A DNA stretch of 64,000 bases from the NCBI GenBank assembly GCA_028673005.1, contig CM054118.1:60135401-60199400 (forward strand), in the 5' to 3' direction. Source of the stretch: Tanypteryx hageni (taxonomy: Eukaryota > Arthropoda > Insecta > Odonata > Petaluridae). Within the stretch, counting starts at the first letter, position 1. The number at the start of each line of letters is the position of its first letter. The translations under genes and the position numbers were made by a program. Of this stretch, positions 11,150-22,079 are shown piece after piece. The notes beneath the pieces are model-generated. The model did no database searches and was not told where the DNA came from. It saw nothing but the letters and a program-made list of their open reading frames with translations.

Positions 11150-14100
11150 TGGTTTAATATTAGTCTAAAACTCCTCCATGATTCACATCAATAACGGATG
11201 CATATTTTATATTAAGGGTCTTTTACCTATTAAAATGTAATATATGATATTAATTAAACGCTTGATTAATTTGTAATTAATTTCTCGTCTGTATCTCTGT
11301 CAAAGCTCGTAAATTAATTTGCTTGCTGTGTTAGAGAAAATGTAATTGGTTTTAACCTTTGAAATACCAAGGTCAAAGACTACTATTAATTACCAAGAGG
11401 GATCCTTTTTGTTCCATACTTCGCTTGTATGTTTTCATTACATTACCTGGACATTAATGAAATAAAACACTTACTATCTATTTAATGCTCACAAAACATT
11501 AATTTTATTAAAAAATGCTCAAGGAAGTTATTACAAATAGTGAAAAAGTGAACTTTTGCATTAACATATTTTTTTAGTGTTACAATCGCGACAGGTCATT
11601 TCCGTTTTCTTTAGGGCATATTCTTTACACGCCCATCTACTGCAAGACCATACGACCATGACAATATGAGAGAGGCGAGAGGAGGGGTCCACCAATACGT
11701 AAATATCTAAAGTACTCCCCCCTACCTATGACAGTACCCCAGTGGTACCCGTTTGAAAAAATCCTGATCTAAAACAAAAAAACGTTTACTTTAAGTTAGT
11801 ACACAAATGATATGTGGGTCAAGTCAAATAGATTTTGTGTAATCGCTAGATGTTTCTGAGAGCGAAAAACCACAAAAAAGATAAATGTTGCCAGCAATTT
11901 TATGATTAAGTGTAAATATTTAATATCCACAAAGTTATGTCGCTAATAGTTGATTTTATCCTGATTACTACATATTTATTTGATAAATAGTAAAATATAA
12001 AGCAGGTATTTCACTCAGTTATACGTCGAATACACCCAAAAGTCCATACAAAAAATTGGTCTCGTTGTTTTTAATTTATAACTTGTGAATTTCATGAACA
12101 ATCCCGTCACCGTGTTTTCCGCATACCAAATTATCGAAAAACATACCAATTCTATTTTCATATACTTCTAGCACTGCCCAGGATACAAAGAAATTACGGT
12201 AAATCGAGATAAGAGTAATTCCCGATGAACGTGAAAAATTTGGCGAGGTGACAAAGGAACCTTTTGTTATTCGTTACATACACTTTGCGGCATCCATTTA
12301 ACAATCGACTAGGTACCACGTGGTGAACTAAGCTTTAAAGAGATATTCTTTTCTTTAGGGAGAGGTCACCTGGATGCAATGAGAGGAAGAGAGAGTGACT
12401 AGAGAAGAGACTGACATGCGTATGTGTGGCAGAGATGGATTGATAGAGGAGTAAATGTCTGAGAAAACTTGGCGTTCTGGGATTAGGCTTAAGAGTGGGA
12501 AAGAAAATGAGAAATTGTGGAATAAATAAGATGACATTTGTGAGATCGAAGAGGAGACAACAAAATCGCAAATTGAAAAGTGCTGCGAAAGGGTTGTCAA
12601 TGGAATTAACATTGTCCGCACGGCTCTAGTTAAGCGGAATGGTTACTTTTTAGTATCTGTTGGCCAGGCGGGTGTTTCTTTAAATACCTTTCTTCTATCC
12701 CAAACACGCATATCCCACTCTGTTATCGTTTATTTGTGATGGTATCCTAGTCAACTACGATTTAATTAGCGTATAAATCGTAAAATTTTCCGAGTAGTCG
12801 AGATTTAGGGCATTTTTTTCGGCGAGATGCTTTATTATGGGATTTCGTTGCAATAAAAAGCGCAAATTTGTGGAAGGGGATTTTTATGAGACTCTTAATG
12901 ACATAGGTTGGATTACGACTTGACGGCGCGCAATCCTCGATACGAAAATTGATGGTAATAAAAAATGTCCAATTCTTTAAAAAAAATTGCGAAAGATTTG
13001 GTTTGTTTATATTTAAGAAGTGTGAGGACGGTTTTAAATTTATTTTCTCTATTAGTTACAAAATATTTTTTTAGTCTTATACTTCAAGCGCAATAAAAAC
13101 ATAGCATAAAATCGTCTGTGGAAAACCTAATGTTTTTATGTTGATATTAAAACTAACAAATTATGTAAGTTTGACGTATCAGCCCTAGCAAAATTGTTAC
13201 TTCAAAAACGCCACAGATTAGACTTTTAGTTAAGATTCCAAAATATTGGATGTCACACGTTTCTTTTTACGGGTTTTTAATAACTAGAACTTCATAAATA
13301 TTGCCATTTTGCGTCTGTTCGAGTGACTCGAAATTTTTATTTTTGTGCATTATTCGACTAAGCGTAATAGAAAAACTACAAATAACTCGAATTAGTCTGG
13401 TTATTTAGTTTCAAAATATACTCTATTGTGTTCTCTCGCTAGTGTATGGAGTCTTTGTGAGACAAAAAGGACCAGATGTCACTGTAGGTTATAGCACATG
13501 GTATGGGAGATGAGAAGGGAATAGATATAAGTGAAGAGGGAGTATGCTACCTCTCTTAAAAAAGGAGAGCAGAGAAGGTGGTAGATTGGGAGAAGGAAAT
13601 GAAGGATATTCTTTAGGGTCGACGGAGTTATCGGAAGGGTATCTGCAAGGATATGAGCCAGGACTTTGGGTCTGCCGCAGCAAATAGCTTGAAAATGGCA
13701 GCACTCCATCTTTGAATAGCTATCAAAATCCCTTGCCATCCTTTACCCGTATGTCAGCTTCACCCTACCTATATACCGATTTTCACGTGTTACCTTTTCT
13801 ATAGTCATCTATATTCCCTCATGTTTTCTCTAGGAACTCCCTTTCACCCATATCTTTTCACACGCTACACTATAAAGAAGACAGTGGTATATTAAGATAT
13901 CCAGGATAATAATTCGCGACGAATTTAATAAGAGTTTTAAAAATGTCCGCCTTAATTTAATTGTTAGGAAAACATGGCATAATTTTCTTAAACCTCCCCT
14001 TTACCCACCATATACCTAAGAATTAAATTACCGTAATTACTCGTTTACTCAACGCACCTCTTTCCCCTAAAATGTCGGTAAGAAAGAGTGACTGCGCGTC

Positions 14101-16980
14101 TTGCATGAAGATTTCCAAACAGGTTATCTATATTGCGAGTAGCGATATTAAATTCACTGCCACACGCTTTCGTCTACGCTTGTACTCGCAGAAAACGAGG
14201 AATTTTACGAAGTATACGTTCGGACCTTGTTTCAATGAAGGGGATCGGTGAATAGGCCGACAACTTTTTAATCCCAGATGTTAACTTATTCCGGGACGAA
14301 TTTATTTTTTTCTCTACGATCTGGTCCAAAAATAGGCGAGCGCGTGGTACAAGAGTAAATACGATAAATTGACTGAACATTTTGACCTTGGCGTTTCCAG
14401 ATACCAATCCGTTTGTGAGAACATGAATGCGCGGTAAGTAACCTCTGTAATCCGGAAGGAACTTAAAACGCCTCGAGACGCTTAAATGAATTTCTTATGA
14501 AGGCGAAAGCGAGAGTCTTTCTTCCTATATTTTCGTGCAAATACTGAACTGGACTCTCACTTCCGAGTTTGGCTCACGATTGAATAGGTAATCTAACAAA
14601 CTCCGCAAATATTTTATTTAGAACAGTGGACTAATGGCAATAGATTTAAATCAGGTTCCGGTGTGACGCATACATTCATAAAAATTTCCATTCTGTTTTT
14701 TTTGTTACTATGTTTATCATTATAAACGCATGCTTTGTATAAAAATAGCAATGTTTAGCTTTGCATTCCAGTGAAATTGACACCTTTTAAATAGTTGAAT
14801 TGATAGTATTACCATAATTAATTATGTACATGATTGAAAAAAAACTTTATTACTCAATTATTATACTCTATTAATATTATATTAATTAATATAATATATT
14901 ATATTACATATAATATTTTATTATATTAATATTATACTCTATTATTATTATACTCTATAAATTACCCTATTCATAAATTGATGTTTTTTCTCAGCAATTA
15001 AAAATAAACCTCATAAAAGACAAAGAGGAATAAGAATAGTTGAAAGTGAACTCTTCAATCAGCAGAGGAAACTAATATTGCATACTGTGTTGCGTGTCAT
15101 CTAATAGGTCTGAATTTCCTTTCACAGCTTCAAAGAAAAAATTTTGAAGTTAACGGTTTTTTGTCTACGTATTTTTAGTCGGTAATATTTTTTCTTAATT
15201 TTTCCTTTCATTGGCACTCGAAATTATCTTTATTCACTAATTTTAGAAAGAGGTCCTTAAAATTAATTCGTTTATTCAATAATACCATGGCATTATTCTA
15301 TTCTAATATACAGCCAATCCCAGCCAATGATTATTTACAAACATAGCATTTTTCGTATGTTTGAGAAAGCGCTTGCAAGGGAAAGAGGCAATAAAATAGA
15401 AAGTCAAATGGTTTTGTTAGGCTGACAATAGACGCATCTAGGCCTCTTCTTTTTGTCTTGGCGTTGAATGAGTGGGAATATTCTCTTGCCTCATTCGCTC
15501 GTTTTTCTCCCTTTCTCCCGTTTCCTATCCCTCCATAGACTTTCTTCCGCTCCATTAGCGTTCTTACATCCTTTTCCTCTCCATATCTTCATTTAAACTC
15601 TTATTTCGCATTAATTTCAAGTTCTGTATTATTTCCTTGCCGTTACTTTAACTCAATATCATTCCTCTGTTGTCTCTTTTCCTTCCTTCCCTCTACCTCT
15701 CATATATTTCCTCCTCTAACCCCCGCCTACTTTTGCTATCTGTTCTAAATTGAGGCGGATATGCCACTCTTATGATTTCACATAAATAGTCTCAAATTAA
15801 TGTTCCTTTCTACCACCTTTTCGCTCCCTCTATGGCCACGAGTTTTCCAGAACTTAGCCCTCAATTGCTCCCTCAAAACTTACGAGCACCTAGTATCCTG
15901 ATAAGTCTCAGCATTTTCAATTCTCTCGTCCCCATTGCAACTTCGGACAAATTCCGATCGAAAAGTCAGAAGCGAAAAACGAAAATATTTTCAAGGAAGG
16001 TAGAGACAATGGAGTCTATTAACGCAGGGAAAGGGGTGTTGGTCGGGGCAGATAAGGAAAGAGACGAAGATTTTGTTGGTGAAATCCGAAATGAGTGATT
16101 TACGTATTTTTACGACTTTCCTCTCCGAGGGATAATAAGGGGAGGAGATATATTGCATTTTGGGATGAAAAAAGTGTACCACATGTTTACTTTTTTATTG
16201 AATAAGCTTCAAAATATTTCTATTTATCCTCCCTGCGATACAAAACATTTGAAACAATACACTGGCACAATAAAAGGCTGATTTGCATATGGAAACACTG
16301 CTGGTACGTAAGATCTCAGAAGAAAATCACAAACATGTATTAGTAAACGCCAAATTATGTGTTTGATAATCCTGGACGTATAGGTGAAGATATTTATTAT
16401 TTATAATTTTTATAATTTCACATAATTAGATCCCCAAAAAGCCATGCTAAAGAAAGCTAACATTATGACACACAATTAAAAAAAAAATTATGTACTTACG
16501 AGAAACTATTCCGCGAAACTGCAAGATTACCAAAGCGTCACATTTCTTGCTACCACCATTTCTTCCGCTACTAAAGCAATTAGCTAGAATTGATTAATTA
16601 TACTTTTTCTTTTTTACCCTTGACGCTGGCATTATTATCTAGTACAGCAGCCAAAATCGGATCCTATTCAGTTTCGGAATAAGTAGCCCCTGGGACCCTG
16701 GAGCAAGGAAAATTACCAGGTTCGCTGTTTTTTATCCGTAAACTGGAAAAAAGTCCTCGTTCCGGGAGAAGGGAAAAATTGGGAGATATAGTCCTATTTC
16801 AGGAGTCTGACGGTTAATTTTGAGATTTGGCAAGCCTAAGGCAAATAAGCGTCATAAATACAATAGATTAGCTTGGATGGGAGTCTCTGGAGAACGGCGT
16901 GAAAAGTTTAGATAGCGGTTATCGCAAAGATTTAGAATACAATAATTTAAAGATGAACTACCAGACTCCATCTTACGTTA
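11150..16980. other. Intergenic, AT-rich
   Basis: Purine-rich patches (12360-12560, 13500-13620) and a pyrimidine-rich one (15470-15800). No exon, tRNA or element ends recognised apart from the AT palindrome listed separately. Confidence 0.5.
14868..14958. repeat. AT-only palindromic patch
   Basis: Repeated TATTAATATTATA / ATATAATATATTATA words with self-complementarity. Likely able to form a cruciform; no other signal. Confidence 0.6.
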
Positions 16981-16999
16981 AACGCTACTACTACGCTGA

Positions 17000-17158
17000 C
17001 AAATAATAATAATTTCTTTGACACAAACAAGTTCCCCAATTACATGCGTAATAATAAATTTATGACAAACACATACGGCCAAGCCCTCGGCAGGATTCGA
17101 ACCCGCGACCTTTTTATTGGGAGTTAGACACGCTAACCACCCCTCTACTAAGGCCGGC
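17000..17158 (-). mobile_element. tRNA-derived SINE with (ATT)n tail
   Basis: On the minus strand: a tRNA-like head with box A (TAGTAGAGGGGTGGTTAGCG) and box B (GGTTCGAATCC), a ~70-bp unique body (GGGCTTGGCCGTATGTGTTT ...) and a terminal ATTATTATT. The head does not fold as a true tRNA. Confidence 0.65.
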
Positions 17159-17159
17159 A

Positions 17160-17345
17160 AGATAAGAGAAATTGATTGTGGGACGAATAAATACAAGGGA
17201 TCCTTTTTCTCTAATACAATAAGAGAGAATAACATGATAGGTCGTTTGGGAACATTTATGAAACGAGAAAAATGTTCTACTCTGCCTGGGAATTGAACAT
17301 GGGCCTTCCACTTGCCGAGCGGATATTCTACCACTGAAATGTCGT
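17160..17345 (-). mobile_element. SINE, second family (tRNA head, minus copy)
   Basis: The minus-strand head TTTCAGTGGTAGAATATCCG, box B GTTCAATTCCC, then a GGCAGAGTAGAACATTTTTC body. The same head and body appear at 39722-39590 and, on the plus strand, at 39868 and 17388. Confidence 0.6.
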
Positions 17346-17387
17346 AGCAGATTTATTTTACCATTTCTGAACGCAGATGCATTGTTG

Positions 17388-17460
17388 GCTGGATTCGATT
17401 CCCGGTCGTAGCAGAATTTTTCTCGTTTCAAAATATTCCCAACTTTACAGCTAATGCCTA
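17388..17460 (+). mobile_element. SINE, second family (plus fragment)
   Basis: Box B GGATTCGATTCCCGGTCGTA followed by GCAGAATTTTTCTCGTTTC. It faces away from the minus copy ending at 17345. Confidence 0.5.
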
Positions 17461-17464
17461 TCTG

Positions 17465-19730
17465 CATAAGCTCGATTCCATCAATGATATGTAGGTCGAT
17501 GATATTCTTTCCCTGCCACATAACAATTTAGGTGACTAGTAGGCAGAGGCTGATCTAGCTGCATAGCTTAAAGGGGTTATAATAAAACAAATATATTTAC
17601 TGATACATATCTATGTAAGATAATAAAGTCTCATTAAAATAAATATACAGTGTGTACTATACATTGGAAATATATTTGCAAAATATTTGTAGAATTCCAA
17701 AAATATAAAAACATGAATTGATATAATATGTTTATTAAGATTGAACATTTCACTTAGGGAGGTAAGTTACCCCATTACCTTTCCCTCTTTGTATCTGCCA
17801 TTGCTTGCAAGGTATTTATTCAAATTCAATGCAGTACCTTTTTATAATTTTAATACTATAGTTCTCGTTTCTGATTTTTTACAGCCATAATTCTCTTGTG
17901 TATGTGGAATACAAATCACTTTCTCTAAATTCTTTCTGAGGATTTAACCCTACCGATTCCCTTTCTGCTTAATAAAGAATCCAGAAATAAAAATTTCTGA
18001 CAAAAACCTTATCTCTTTCTTCAATTTATCTTTTCGGAAATAGTGTATTGGGAAGGGCTCTGAAGAAAAAAACAAAAAGGTAGGGAGCAGTCCTTTGGTA
18101 GGTTTGTGGAAGGAAACGTCTGCGCCCTCATTCCTTTTCACGTGGCAACTTCCTTTTCGACACTCCAACGTCCTGATTCTACCATGAAATTGCAACCATC
18201 GTGCGAACTTTATTAATCGAAAGAAGAAAAAATGGATAATAACCGAAGAGAAGCCTAGATGAGACCGGTGTGAAAGGAAGGGAATATAGGTTGTTACATG
18301 AGAATGCGTCGGAAGATGGCGGTTTTTCCCACCGATACAAAGGGAGGAGATACGATGGACCCTGAGGGGGCGTTTGGGGGTCGGAGGTGAGGGGGATGGG
18401 GAAAACACGAGTCATAGTCGTACAGACGGAGGATTTCCGCATCTACGTGCTTTGTATTGGAAAGGATAGAGGAGATTGGAAGTTTGTTGGGAGCAGGAGT
18501 TTTTTTCACCTCACAAGTCAGTCGTTTGAAAGGGAAAGGAGGAATGCAGAGAGCGAGAGGAAAGGATTAATTGTCACAGGGAAAAGAATAATGGAGAGAA
18601 AGAGATAAATAGAGTGCAGAAAAAACCGGAGAAGGTACTCGATAAGATGAAGAAATGGAGAGTGAGAGAGAGAGAGAGGAGATAAATGAATGGAAAAAAA
18701 TAGCGAGAAGGAAATAGAAAGAAGGCGTAATAAGGGAATGATGGAGAATCTGATAAAAAATCTGATGTGGCCACCACATGACTTATATTACAGATAAGGA
18801 GAAAGTCATGTGGTGTAACCTTATGCACCCACAGAATTGAACCAATCAATTACTTGTTCTAAAAATCCGGGCTATTATTATTTGAGCTTATTCTGCATCC
18901 TTCTTGGGATTGTTATCTATCTGTATGTCATTGTTTTGCTAAACGGCTTGCATGTAATTTGAATGGGCTTAATAGAAATCCATTGGTACTGTGAATTCAA
19001 ATAAACCTAATGGTATGTAAACTTAATCAAAAATTATGATATTAAAATAAGAAACTCTCCTAAAATTTATAAGCGGGATATTTTTTCATTCAATCGCGCG
19101 AAAATTGTAAAGCGCGCAATTATCTTACCCAAGTAAAAGAAAAATTATTTATTCAATTAAATATTTTCGTAACAGGTCTGTTGCTAGTTGCTATTAGAAA
19201 CGTTTCTATATTTAATGAGATTAAAAGAGTAATAAAGAGGGGTAAAGAAACATAAAAATGAAACCAATTACAGAAGTTATAGAGGAACCCAACTCGCATG
19301 TTTTGATCTGGGATGACTAAAAACAGATCTGTAGTCATGACTTCGCCAATAGAGGCGCATGTTTTGATCTTGTACGACTAATAACAGGCCTAAGCCAAAT
19401 TTTCCTTGAATTAGTATTTTTCAGAAAACATTTTAGCATGACAGAAAGTTTGTTTAGAATACTCAAAAACTTTTCGCTTGACAGATTCCGGTTAAAAACG
19501 GTGAAAGAGAGCCGGTTAATGAAAGTGGCAGAAAAAGTAGAGAAGAGATACAGATAAAGAACGAGAGACTAATGACGTCGAAGTAACGAGGAAGCGAGCA
19601 TTCGATTTCAGTTTTGAAGTCCCGGATATCGGGGAGGATGGAGTGTGAAGAGGGAGTTAACAGGAGAAAAGAGAACGTCTCTAAGATTCTAATAAAAAGG
19701 AGCCTTTTTTACGAGTTTCTTTTGTGCAGG
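17465..19730. other. Intergenic with GA-rich segments
   Basis: Strong purine strand bias at 18050-18750, which produces several overlapping long frames rich in Phe/Ser/Leu or Arg/Glu. The family A foldback at 18762 is the only structured item. No gene. Confidence 0.5.
18762..18816. repeat. Family A end-only foldback
   Basis: Only the outer ~25 bp of the family, present twice as an inverted pair (CCACCACATGACTT ... AAGTCATGTGGTG) around a short TTATATTACAGATAAGG core. The body of the element is absent. Confidence 0.6.
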
Positions 19731-19735
19731 GTTAG

Positions 19736-19812
19736 GCTCTCTCTCTCTCATCCCCTTTCTCTATCTCTCTTCCCCTCCCTCTATCTCGCTCTTCCCCTCC
19801 CTCTATCTATTA
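19736..19812 (+). repeat. Pyrimidine minisatellite, left part
   Basis: Imperfect copies of a ~22-bp unit, CTCTTCCCCTCCCTCTATCT. The same unit continues at 20185-20310 beyond the retrotransposon tail. Confidence 0.7.
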
Positions 19813-19859
19813 CGCTGTATATACGAACTCTCCCACTGTACATACACCTTTCTATTTAA

Positions 19860-20185
19860 TGTTGTAGTTTTTTATTATCATATGTACACTATCTAGGGTT
19901 TTCGCAGGTTTTTCACACCCCCCTTCTTAGTGGGTGTTTTTCTGCGTGGGTTTTACTAGGGAGGACATGCCTGGTTTTACCTAGGTTTTCCCCACAAACA
20001 CAAATCTGTATTCAATTTTATCATTTTACTTTGTATGATTTAGGTACATAATGTTTATATAATGTATTTTGTTATACCTTATTTTATTCTTTTTCTTGTA
20101 TTTATTATATTGATGAAGGGTTAAATGTATGAATGGACCTTATGGTCTAAATTTCGCCCGAATAAAGACTATTATCTATCTATCT
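19860..20185 (+). mobile_element. Non-LTR retrotransposon 3' end with (TATC)n tail
   Basis: Ends GTTAAATGTATGAATGGACC, TTATGGTCTAAATTTCGCCC, GAATAAAG, then TATC repeats. The same ending recurs at 22001-22073. A shared terminus plus AATAAA and a short tandem tail is typical of LINE clades such as Jockey or R1; no reading frame survives to place it. Confidence 0.55.
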
Positions 20186-20310
20186 CTCCCTTCCTCTCCC
20201 TCTATCTCTATCTTCCACCCCCTCTATCTCTCTCTTCCCCTCCCTATATCTCTCTCATCCACTCCCTCTATCTCTCTCTTCCCCTCCCTCCTCTTCCTAT
20301 CCTCCAACTC
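20185..20310 (+). repeat. Pyrimidine minisatellite, right part
   Basis: Five or so imperfect 22-24-bp units of the type CCCTCTATCTCTCTCTTCCC. It creates long Leu/Ser-rich open frames that are not genes. Confidence 0.7.
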
Positions 20311-21675
20311 CCTGTTGCCGCGCTCCCTCTGTCTCTGTACTCATCTTCTTCCGACCGTCTTAAATACCGTAGTGCGCGGTGATTTAAATTCGCGTCATTC
20401 TGAGCGGCGTGCCGCGGGGACGCATCTCCAAATTGCGTCTTTTTCGTCTTCTCTCTCAATTCCACCTCTCCTCTTCCCCCACTGGCGGCTAATCTCCAAA
20501 TTGTCCACTTTTTATACATTCTGCCGAGAAAAAAGGGGAATCCTTCTCGGGTTGATGACTGGCCACAAATAAGAATAATTGATTAAATTCTCGTCTTCAT
20601 TGTTTATGGTGTTTTTTTCGCCGTTGAAAGTTATCCTAAATCCTCTCCTTCATTCCCATTCATCGAAGTGATGAAGCAAATTTGTTACTCAATGGTTATG
20701 GTACGTTTGCGGTGTTCAAATGATTCATTCCGAGTCTTTTGCTAGTATTCTAATGAGTTAATTTTAATAGTAAATAGCATTTTAGGGCGTTTATTTAATG
20801 CGTTTATAATTTTACTTTGCCGTCTGTCTGGTTCGCTGTGCACTTGCTTTAATTAAAGTTGTGACGAAACCGTAAGAGATAGAGAGCTGAAACTTTAAGA
20901 ATAGATTTATGTACTGTTGTCATTTTGTTTTCTTTAGATAGTATTTTTGGGAAATTTACAATTTCGGATTGGGGCCAAATAATATTTTTTAATATATCTA
21001 TGTAAGTGTAAAAGGAAATTTGATGCACATTGATGCCGCTTATCCTTGATGAATTTTAGAATAATCCCACTACAGAGTCAAAATGTATTTTGAACTTGAA
21101 AAATTTCATGCACAGTTTTATTACCAATCCTTTCGTGCGCTCAAAGCGCTTTGTATGTGAAAAGTAATGGATAATTTACAACAAAGGAATGAACTTGAAC
21201 GTAAATAAAGATTACTACAGTTACTCAAGTGAGGCGTGTTTTAATTAATTTTCGATTGCTTTTCTTTTTTCTCCTAAGGCATAAGAGCTGGGAAGCTTAA
21301 CCTTTGTGTGTATATCTCCACATTGATATCACTGAATATTGAAAAAGTTTGTTTTGAAAACTTTGCAGAGGTTAATAGGGAAACGTTCGGATTACCTAGG
21401 TTACACTGCATATTGTTTGCGTTTATTGCGCTGTCAGGCGAGCAAGCATCCTCCAGACGTTCTCATCAACCCCTCTCGCTGGAATGCAGTGTATGTGCAT
21501 ATTACCAGAAGGCTTTGTCTCGTAGCATTCCAAGAAGTCCAGCGGTAGAGGCGACGCCAATCCTCCCGTATATAAAATGAAATTTATGGACCGTGGGAGG
21601 AGAAGTAGGGGAGATTTTATTGCCAGAAAGATACGACGAAAAAGGCAATAGAAGATACACTTACTTTGAGGAACA

Positions 21676-21965
21676 TATAAACTGTTCAACTTTTGTTGAA
21701 CAACTCGGTAGTCCACCAAAAGTTGAGCATGTAAACCTATCGTCATCTAGTTTAACAGTCAGCGATTCAACCGATTAGTTGTTTCAACAAAAGTATAAAG
21801 ACCTACTTCTTCATTTTAAACTACCATTCAACTCCTACCGTCAACAGCTAACGTGACATTCAACTAAATTTAAAGCCAGTTGAAACTGTTTTACCTTAAC
21901 AAATTAAATTTCTTCTCAGCAAGTACATTCAACTTAGTTGTTCATCAAAGTTGAACCATATAAAC
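21676..21965. mobile_element. MITE with GTTCAAC inverted ends
   Basis: The left end GTTCAACTTTTGTTGAACAA and the right end (reverse complement) GTTCAACTTTGATGAACAAC are imperfect terminal inverted repeats of ~24 bp. The body is studded with more TTCAAC/GTTGAA hexamers. No coding capacity. Confidence 0.5.
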
Positions 21966-22000
21966 GCCCATTTAAGGCATCATGCGTGTAACCAAGTGGT

Positions 22001-22073
22001 GTTAAATGTAAGAGTGGACCTTATGGTCTAAATTTTGCCCGAATAAAAACATTTATCTATCTATCTATCTCTC
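22001..22073 (+). mobile_element. Non-LTR retrotransposon 3' tail, second copy
   Basis: GTTAAATGTAAGAGTGGACC, TTATGGTCTAAATTTTGCCC, GAATAAAA and (TATC)n, nearly the same as the end at 20119-20185. Heavily 5' truncated. Confidence 0.6.
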
Positions 22074-22079
22074 ACCCTC

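Noticed and set aside
10885..11194. 85-codon frames on both strands
   Set aside because: Both read through tRNA-Leu.
17087..17158. tRNA gene on the minus strand
   Set aside because: tRNA-like boxes only, mispaired arms, and a SINE body with an ATT tail follows.
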